Of a DNA stretch of 64,000 nucleotides, positions 60,058 through 64,000 are shown in pieces. Source of the DNA: Geodermatophilus marinus (lineage in GTDB: Bacteria > Actinomycetota > Actinomycetes > Mycobacteriales > Geodermatophilaceae); contig NZ_QVQH01000004.1 in assembly GCF_003428645.1 (NCBI RefSeq), positions 62,001-126,000 on the forward strand, given 5' to 3'. The notes under the pieces were generated by a model that saw only the letters and a program-made list of their open reading frames with translations, was not told where the DNA came from and made no database searches. Each line of letters opens with the position of its first letter. Within the stretch, counting starts at the first letter, position 1. A program made the position numbers and the translations under genes.

Positions 60058-60078
60058 ATGCGCGGTCGACCCGCATGA
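60058..60078 (+). CDS. Six-codon leader peptide coupled to the chelatase gene
   Basis: ATG 60058 opens MRGRPA, whose TGA overlaps the chelatase ATG (ATGA). The good ribosome site GGGGAGAGGA (60040-60049) is placed 8 bases before this ATG, but 25 before the chelatase start, so the mini-ORF is the likely first cistron. Confidence 0.6.
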   Translation: MRGRPA

Positions 60079-62165
60079 CCTACCCCTTCGGCGCCGTCGT
60101 CGGCATGGACGACCTGCGGCTGGCGCTGCTGCTCAACGCGGTCTCCCCCGCCGTCGGCGGCGTCCTGGTGCGCGGCGAGAAGGGGACGGCGAAGTCGACG
60201 ACGGTGCGTGCGCTGGCCGCCGTCCTGCCCCCCGTCGACGTCGTCCCCGGCTGCCGGTTCGCCTGCGACCCGGCTGCCCCGGACCCCGCCTGCCCAGACG
60301 GCCCGCACGACGCCGGCGCCCGGGGCACCCGCCGCCCGGCGCGGCTGGTCGAGCTGCCGGTCGGTGCCAGCGAGGACCGCGTCGTCGGGTCGCTGGACCT
60401 CGAGCGGGCGCTCACCGAGGGGGTCAAGGCCTTCGAGCCCGGGCTCCTGGCGGCCGCGCACCGCGGCGTCCTGTACGTCGACGAGGTCAACCTGCTGCAC
60501 GACCACCTCGTCGACCTGCTGCTCGACGCTGCCGCCCTGGGCACCGCCTACGTCGAGCGCGAGGGGGTGTCGGTCCGGCACGCGGCCCGGTTCCTCCTGG
60601 TCGGGACGATGAACCCCGAGGAGGGCGAGCTCCGCCCCCAGCTGCTGGACCGGTTCGGCCTCACCGTCGAGGTCGCCGCCCCGCGCGACCCGGGGGTGCG
60701 CGCCGAGGTGGTCCGCCGGCGGTTCGCCTTCGACGCCGACCCGGCCGGCTTCACCGCGGCGTGGGCCGACGAGGAGGCCGGGCTGGCGCGCCGCATCGCC
60801 GACGCCCGCGCCCGGCTGCCGCACGTGGTGCTCGGCGACGGCGCGCTGCGCCAGGTCACCGCCGTCTGCGCCGCCTTCGACGTGGACGGGCTGCGCGCGG
60901 ACCTGGTCACCGCGCGGGCGGCCGTCGCGCACGCCGCGTGGTCCGGCCGCGAGGAGGTCACCGAGGACGACGTGCGGGTCGCCGCCCGGCTGGCCCTCCC
61001 CCACCGCCGCCGCCGCAACCCCTTCGACGCGCCCGGCCTGGACGACGAGACCCTCGAGCAGGCGCTCACCGACGCCCGCCCCGACGACGACCCGCCGCCC
61101 CCCGAGGGCGGCCCCGGGGACCCGGACGACGGCCCGGACGACGACAGCCCGGACGACGGCGTCCCGGGCGACCCGGACGCCCCAGGCATCCCGGGCGACC
61201 CGGGCACAGGGAGCAATGTCCACGGATCCGGCGCCGATACGGGGGAAAAGCCTCCTGTGCCGGGGGGTGGCGCCGCCACGACCGCACCCCGCGGCGAGGG
61301 CGGCGGCCGCGCCGGGAGCGCGCCGGCACCCGAGCGCGCCGCGGCCGCGCCGTCCGACCCGTTCCGCACCCGGCGGCTCGAGGTGCCCGGCATCGGCGCC
61401 GGCGCGGCCGGCCGCCGCTCGCGGGCCCGCTCCGAGCGCGGCCGCGTGGTCGGCGCGACCCGCCCCACGGGCACGGTGACCCGGCTGCACCTCCCCGGCA
61501 CCGTGCTCGCCGCGGCACCGCACCAGGTCGCGCGCGGCCGCACCGGCCCGGGGCTGCGGCTCGAGCGCGGCGACCTGCGCCAGGCCTCGCTGGAGGGCCG
61601 CGAGGGCAACCTCGTGCTCTTCGTCGTCGACGCCAGCGGGTCGATGGGCTCGCGGGCGCGGATGGCCGCCGTGAAGGGCGCCGTCCTGTCGCTCCTGCTC
61701 GACGCCTACCAGCGGCGGGACAAGGTCGGCCTGATCACCTTCCGCGGCACGGGTGCCGACCTGGCGCTGCCGCCCACCTGGTCGGTGGAGGCCGCCGCGG
61801 CCCGGCTGCGCGAGCTGCCCACCGGCGGCCGCACCCCGCTGGCCGCCGGCCTGCTCCGGGCCCACGACACGCTGCGCGTCGAGCGGCTGCGCGACCCCCG
61901 GCGCCGGCCGCTGCTGGTGGTCGTCACCGACGGCCGGGCCACCGGCGCGCGCGGCGGCGACCACGTCGGGGAGGCCCGCCGCGCCGCCGGGCTGCTGGCC
62001 GCGGCCGGCACGGCGGGGGTGGTGGTGGACTGCGAGTCCGGCCCGGTGCGGCTCGGGCTGGCCGCCCGGCTCGGGACGGCCCTCGGCGCGCGGACCCTGC
62101 GCCTCGAGGAGCTGGCCGCCGAGGCGCTCGCGGCCACCGTCCGCGGCGCCCGCGAGGCGGCCTAG
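60075..62165 (+). CDS. ChlI-ChlD fusion, probable ATPase partner of cobaltochelatase
   Basis: A 696-residue protein. The AAA+ part (about 5-320) has Walker A GEKGTAKST (34-42), Walker B VLYVDEVNL (132-140) and arginine-finger region PQLLDRFGL. A Pro/Asp-rich linker (about 330-480) leads to a VWA domain with the MIDAS motif DASGSMGS at 519-526. It resembles Mg-chelatase I and D subunits fused together. With a riboswitch upstream, cobO/cobB downstream and CobN elsewhere in the window, cobalt insertion is the likely job, replacing CobS/CobT-type subunits. Confidence 0.9.
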   Translation: MTYPFGAVVGMDDLRLALLLNAVSPAVGGVLVRGEKGTAKSTTVRALAAVLPPVDVVPGCRFACDPAAPDPACPDGPHDAGARGTRRPARLVELPVGASEDRVVGSLDLERALTEGVKAFEPGLLAAAHRGVLYVDEVNLLHDHLVDLLLDAAALGTAYVEREGVSVRHAARFLLVGTMNPEEGELRPQLLDRFGLTVEVAAPRDPGVRAEVVRRRFAFDADPAGFTAAWADEEAGLARRIADARARLPHVVLGDGALRQVTAVCAAFDVDGLRADLVTARAAVAHAAWSGREEVTEDDVRVAARLALPHRRRRNPFDAPGLDDETLEQALTDARPDDDPPPPEGGPGDPDDGPDDDSPDDGVPGDPDAPGIPGDPGTGSNVHGSGADTGEKPPVPGGGAATTAPRGEGGGRAGSAPAPERAAAAPSDPFRTRRLEVPGIGAGAAGRRSRARSERGRVVGATRPTGTVTRLHLPGTVLAAAPHQVARGRTGPGLRLERGDLRQASLEGREGNLVLFVVDASGSMGSRARMAAVKGAVLSLLLDAYQRRDKVGLITFRGTGADLALPPTWSVEAAAARLRELPTGGRTPLAAGLLRAHDTLRVERLRDPRRRPLLVVVTDGRATGARGGDHVGEARRAAGLLAAAGTAGVVVDCESGPVRLGLAARLGTALGARTLRLEELAAEALAATVRGAREAA

Positions 62166-62167
62166 CC

Positions 62168-62782
62168 GTGCCGAAGGGCCAGGTCACCACGGTCCCGGAC
62201 GACGGGCTGACCACGCGGGCGCGGCGCACCCAGCCCCTGCTGGCGGTCCACACCGGCGAGATGAAGGGCAAGTCCACCGCCGCCTTCGGCATGGCGATGC
62301 GCGCGTGGACCCAGGGCTGGCCGATCGCGGTCTACCAGTTCGTCAAGAGCGCGAAGTGGAAGGTCGGTGAGGAGACCGCGCTGACCGCGCTCGGCCGGCT
62401 GCACGAGCAGACCGGGGAGGGCGGCCCCGTCGTCTGGCACAAGATGGGCAGCGGCTGGAGCTGGTCGCGCCGCCAGGGCACCGAGGTCGACCACGCCGCC
62501 GACGCCGCCGAGGGCTGGGCCCAGATCAAGCGCGACCTCGCCGCCGAGGCGCACCGCTTCTACGTGCTCGACGAGTTCACCTACCCCCTGACGTGGGGCT
62601 GGGTGGACGTCACCGACGTCGTCGAGACCCTGGCGCACCGCCCGGGCACCCAGCACGTGGTGATCACCGGCCGGGACGCACCGCCGGAGCTGGTGCAGGC
62701 CGCCGACCTGGTCGTCGAGATGACCAAGGTCAAGCACCCGATGGACGCCGGCCGCAAGGGCCAGCGGGGCATCGAGTGGTGA
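62168..62782 (+). CDS. cobO: Cob(I)yrinic acid a,c-diamide adenosyltransferase
   Basis: A 204-residue CobA/CobO-type corrinoid adenosyltransferase. The P-loop HTGEMKGKSTAAFG near residue 30 and FYVLDEFTYPLTWGWVD near 140 are signatures, and the end EMTKVKHPMDAGRKGQRGIEW (read in parts) is exact for the family. GTG 62168 lies 2 bases after the chelatase stop; its stop overlaps cobB (GTGA). Confidence 0.95.
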   Translation: MPKGQVTTVPDDGLTTRARRTQPLLAVHTGEMKGKSTAAFGMAMRAWTQGWPIAVYQFVKSAKWKVGEETALTALGRLHEQTGEGGPVVWHKMGSGWSWSRRQGTEVDHAADAAEGWAQIKRDLAAEAHRFYVLDEFTYPLTWGWVDVTDVVETLAHRPGTQHVVITGRDAPPELVQAADLVVEMTKVKHPMDAGRKGQRGIEW

Positions 62783-64000
62783 CCACCGTGCCGCGGGTGG
62801 TGCTCGCCGCCCCCACCAGCAACGCGGGCAAGACCTCCGTCGCCACCGGGCTGGTCGCCGCGCTCACCGCGCGGGGGCACGCCGTCTCCCCGCACAAGGT
62901 CGGCCCCGACTACATCGACCCCGGCTACGCCGGGCTCGCCGCCGGACGGCCGGGCCGCAACCTCGACCCGGTGCTGGTCGGCGAGGAGCGGGTCGTCCCG
63001 CTGTTCCTGCACGGCGCCCGGGGTGCCGACGTCGCCGTCGTCGAGGGCGTGATGGGACTCTTCGACGGCGCCACCCGGCCGGGCCTGGAGCCGGGGTTCG
63101 CCTCCACCGCGCACGTGGCCCGGCTGCTGCGCGCGCCGGTCGTGCTCGTCGTGGACGTCTCGGCACAGGCGCAGAGCGTGGCCGCGCTGGTGCACGGGTT
63201 CGCCACGTACGACCCGCGGGTGCGCCTGGGCGGCGTCGTCCTCAACCGGGTCGGCAGCGACCGGCACGAGCAGATCGCGCGGGACGCGCTGGAGTCCACC
63301 GGCGTCCCCGTGCTCGGCGCGGTGCGCCGGCTGGACCGGCTGGCCACCCCGTCGCGCCACCTGGGGCTCGTCCCCGCCGCCGAGCGGTCGGCCGACGCGC
63401 TGGCCGGCGTCCGGGCCCTCGGCGAGGTGGTGGCCGGCTCGGTCGACCTCGACGCCGTCCTCCGGGTCGCCCGGTCCGCCCCGGCCCTGGACGGCGCGCC
63501 GTGGGACCCCGCCGCCGAGGTCGCCCGGGTGCCGGGCCGGCCGCGGGTCGCCGTGGCCGGCGGCGCCGCCTTCACCTTCGGCTACGCCGAGAACGCCGAG
63601 CTGCTCGAGGCCGCCGGCGCCGAGGTCGTGACCATCGACCCGCTGCGCGACGAGGCCCTCCCGGACGGCACCGCGGGCCTGGTCATCGGCGGGGGCTTCC
63701 CCGAGGTGCACGCCACGGAGTTGTCGGCCAACACCGCGCTGCGCGCCGAGGTGGCCGCGCTCGCGGCCCGCGGCGGCCCCGTCGCCGCCGAGTGCGCCGG
63801 GTTGCTCTACCTGGCGCGCAGCCTCGAGGGGCTGCCGATGTGCGGCGTCCTGGACGCCGAGGCGGTCATGTCCCCGCGGCTGACCCTGGGCTACCGCGAG
63901 GCCGTCGCGCTCACCGACTCCGCGCTGGCCCCCGTCGGCACCCGCGTCCACGGCCACGAGTTCCACCGCACCGTCGCCACCCCCGCCGCCGGCGCCACAC
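62779..64000 (+). CDS. cobB: Hydrogenobyrinic/cobyrinic acid a,c-diamide synthase (cut by window edge)
   Basis: At least 407 codons are visible and the frame is open at the end. The ATPase part begins VLAAPTSNAGKTSVATGL and has HKVGPDYIDPGY and VVEGVMGLFDG. The type 1 glutaminase part has GGGFPEVHA and the catalytic Cys in AAECAGLLYL (about 338), with HGHEFHRT near the end. It amidates the a and c carboxyls before cobalt insertion. GTG 62779 overlaps the cobO stop. Confidence 0.95.
   Translation, partial: MTTVPRVVLAAPTSNAGKTSVATGLVAALTARGHAVSPHKVGPDYIDPGYAGLAAGRPGRNLDPVLVGEERVVPLFLHGARGADVAVVEGVMGLFDGATRPGLEPGFASTAHVARLLRAPVVLVVDVSAQAQSVAALVHGFATYDPRVRLGGVVLNRVGSDRHEQIARDALESTGVPVLGAVRRLDRLATPSRHLGLVPAAERSADALAGVRALGEVVAGSVDLDAVLRVARSAPALDGAPWDPAAEVARVPGRPRVAVAGGAAFTFGYAENAELLEAAGAEVVTIDPLRDEALPDGTAGLVIGGGFPEVHATELSANTALRAEVAALAARGGPVAAECAGLLYLARSLEGLPMCGVLDAEAVMSPRLTLGYREAVALTDSALAPVGTRVHGHEFHRTVATPAAGAT

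Noticed and set aside
60026-62164. A plus-strand frame in a second reading phase through the chelatase gene
   Set aside because: Only its 3' part (cobO, from 62168) is real. Upstream it is an out-of-phase reading of the AAA+/VWA gene.
1-64000. CRISPR arrays, tRNA or rRNA genes, insertion sequences, phage genes
   Set aside because: No evenly spaced short repeats with unique spacers, no cloverleaf-like T-loop sequence, and no transposase or integrase motif was recognised on either strand.

Overview
This is a very GC-rich actinobacterial chromosome segment. Gene content (Rv3649/Rv3654c-Rv3661-like helicase/secretion neighbourhood, a 13E12-type DUF222/HNH protein, IdeR- and LexA-like boxes, many leaderless starts, GTGA/ATGA stop-start overlaps) fits Actinomycetota, most likely a Geodermatophilaceae-like organism; the family-level guess is inference. 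About 65 protein genes are supported, with no rRNA, tRNA, CRISPR array or insertion sequence seen.

Layout. 1-3102: 5' end of a membrane pyrophosphatase (hppA) and, divergently, a DECH-box helicase. 3115-7451: a catabolic-looking block (cyclase-family hydrolase, XRE-cupin regulator, NCS1 permease, agmatinase-family ureohydrolase, SnoaL-like protein) that sits between the helicase and the Tad genes it normally adjoins. 7459-12392: a seven-gene Tad/Flp-type pilus or secretion operon, then an Rv3661-like HAD hydrolase (12518-13360). 13361-15412: an intergenic palindromic repeat, an aldo/keto reductase and an Rv3662c-like protein. 15512-21317: cobalamin genes (cobC-like, cobU, cobS, cobN). 21318-26901: an iron-box gene pair, a universal stress protein, an AGCS symporter and two DUF4383 paralogues around a TPR gene. 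27019-30516: cobG, cobH, cobIJ. 30617-34284: MftD-like flavoenzyme, MFS transporter, flavodoxin-like reductase and a small membrane protein. 34253-39130: cobK, cobM, a 4 x 84-bp repeat, cobL, def and, divergently, cobD behind a long hairpin. 38974-46018: a minus-strand cluster with a GT2 glycosyltransferase, an exosortase-like transpeptidase, ATP-grasp enzyme, UDP-GlcNAc 2-epimerase, HAD enzyme, a secreted protein with an exosortase-type C-terminus, and a PIG-L deacetylase. 46150-59758: regulators (MocR, PAS-ANTAR), plsC-cobQ, small enzymes, a PemK/MazF-like protein, the SOS-box HNH protein, a methyltransferase, an AI-2E-family and an AbrB-family transporter. 59828-64000: a textbook cobalamin riboswitch in front of a ChlI-ChlD fusion, cobO and cobB (cut by the window end).

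How the genes work together. The window holds most of the aerobic (late cobalt insertion) adenosylcobalamin pathway: CobG, CobIJ, CobM, CobK, CobL and CobH build hydrogenobyrinate; CobB amidates it; CobN with the ChlI-ChlD fusion inserts cobalt; CobO, CobQ, CobD, CobU, CobS and the CobC-like phosphatase finish the molecule. No cobA, cobF or cobT homologue was seen here. These genes are spread over six loci in both orientations, and several carry unusual leaders: two riboswitches (one canonical, one candidate), two translation-coupling mini-ORFs, and a hairpin that masks the cobD start.

The most system-like novelty is the exosortase cluster at 38974-46018: enzyme, a plausible dedicated substrate and glycan-building or tailoring enzymes in one transcription direction.
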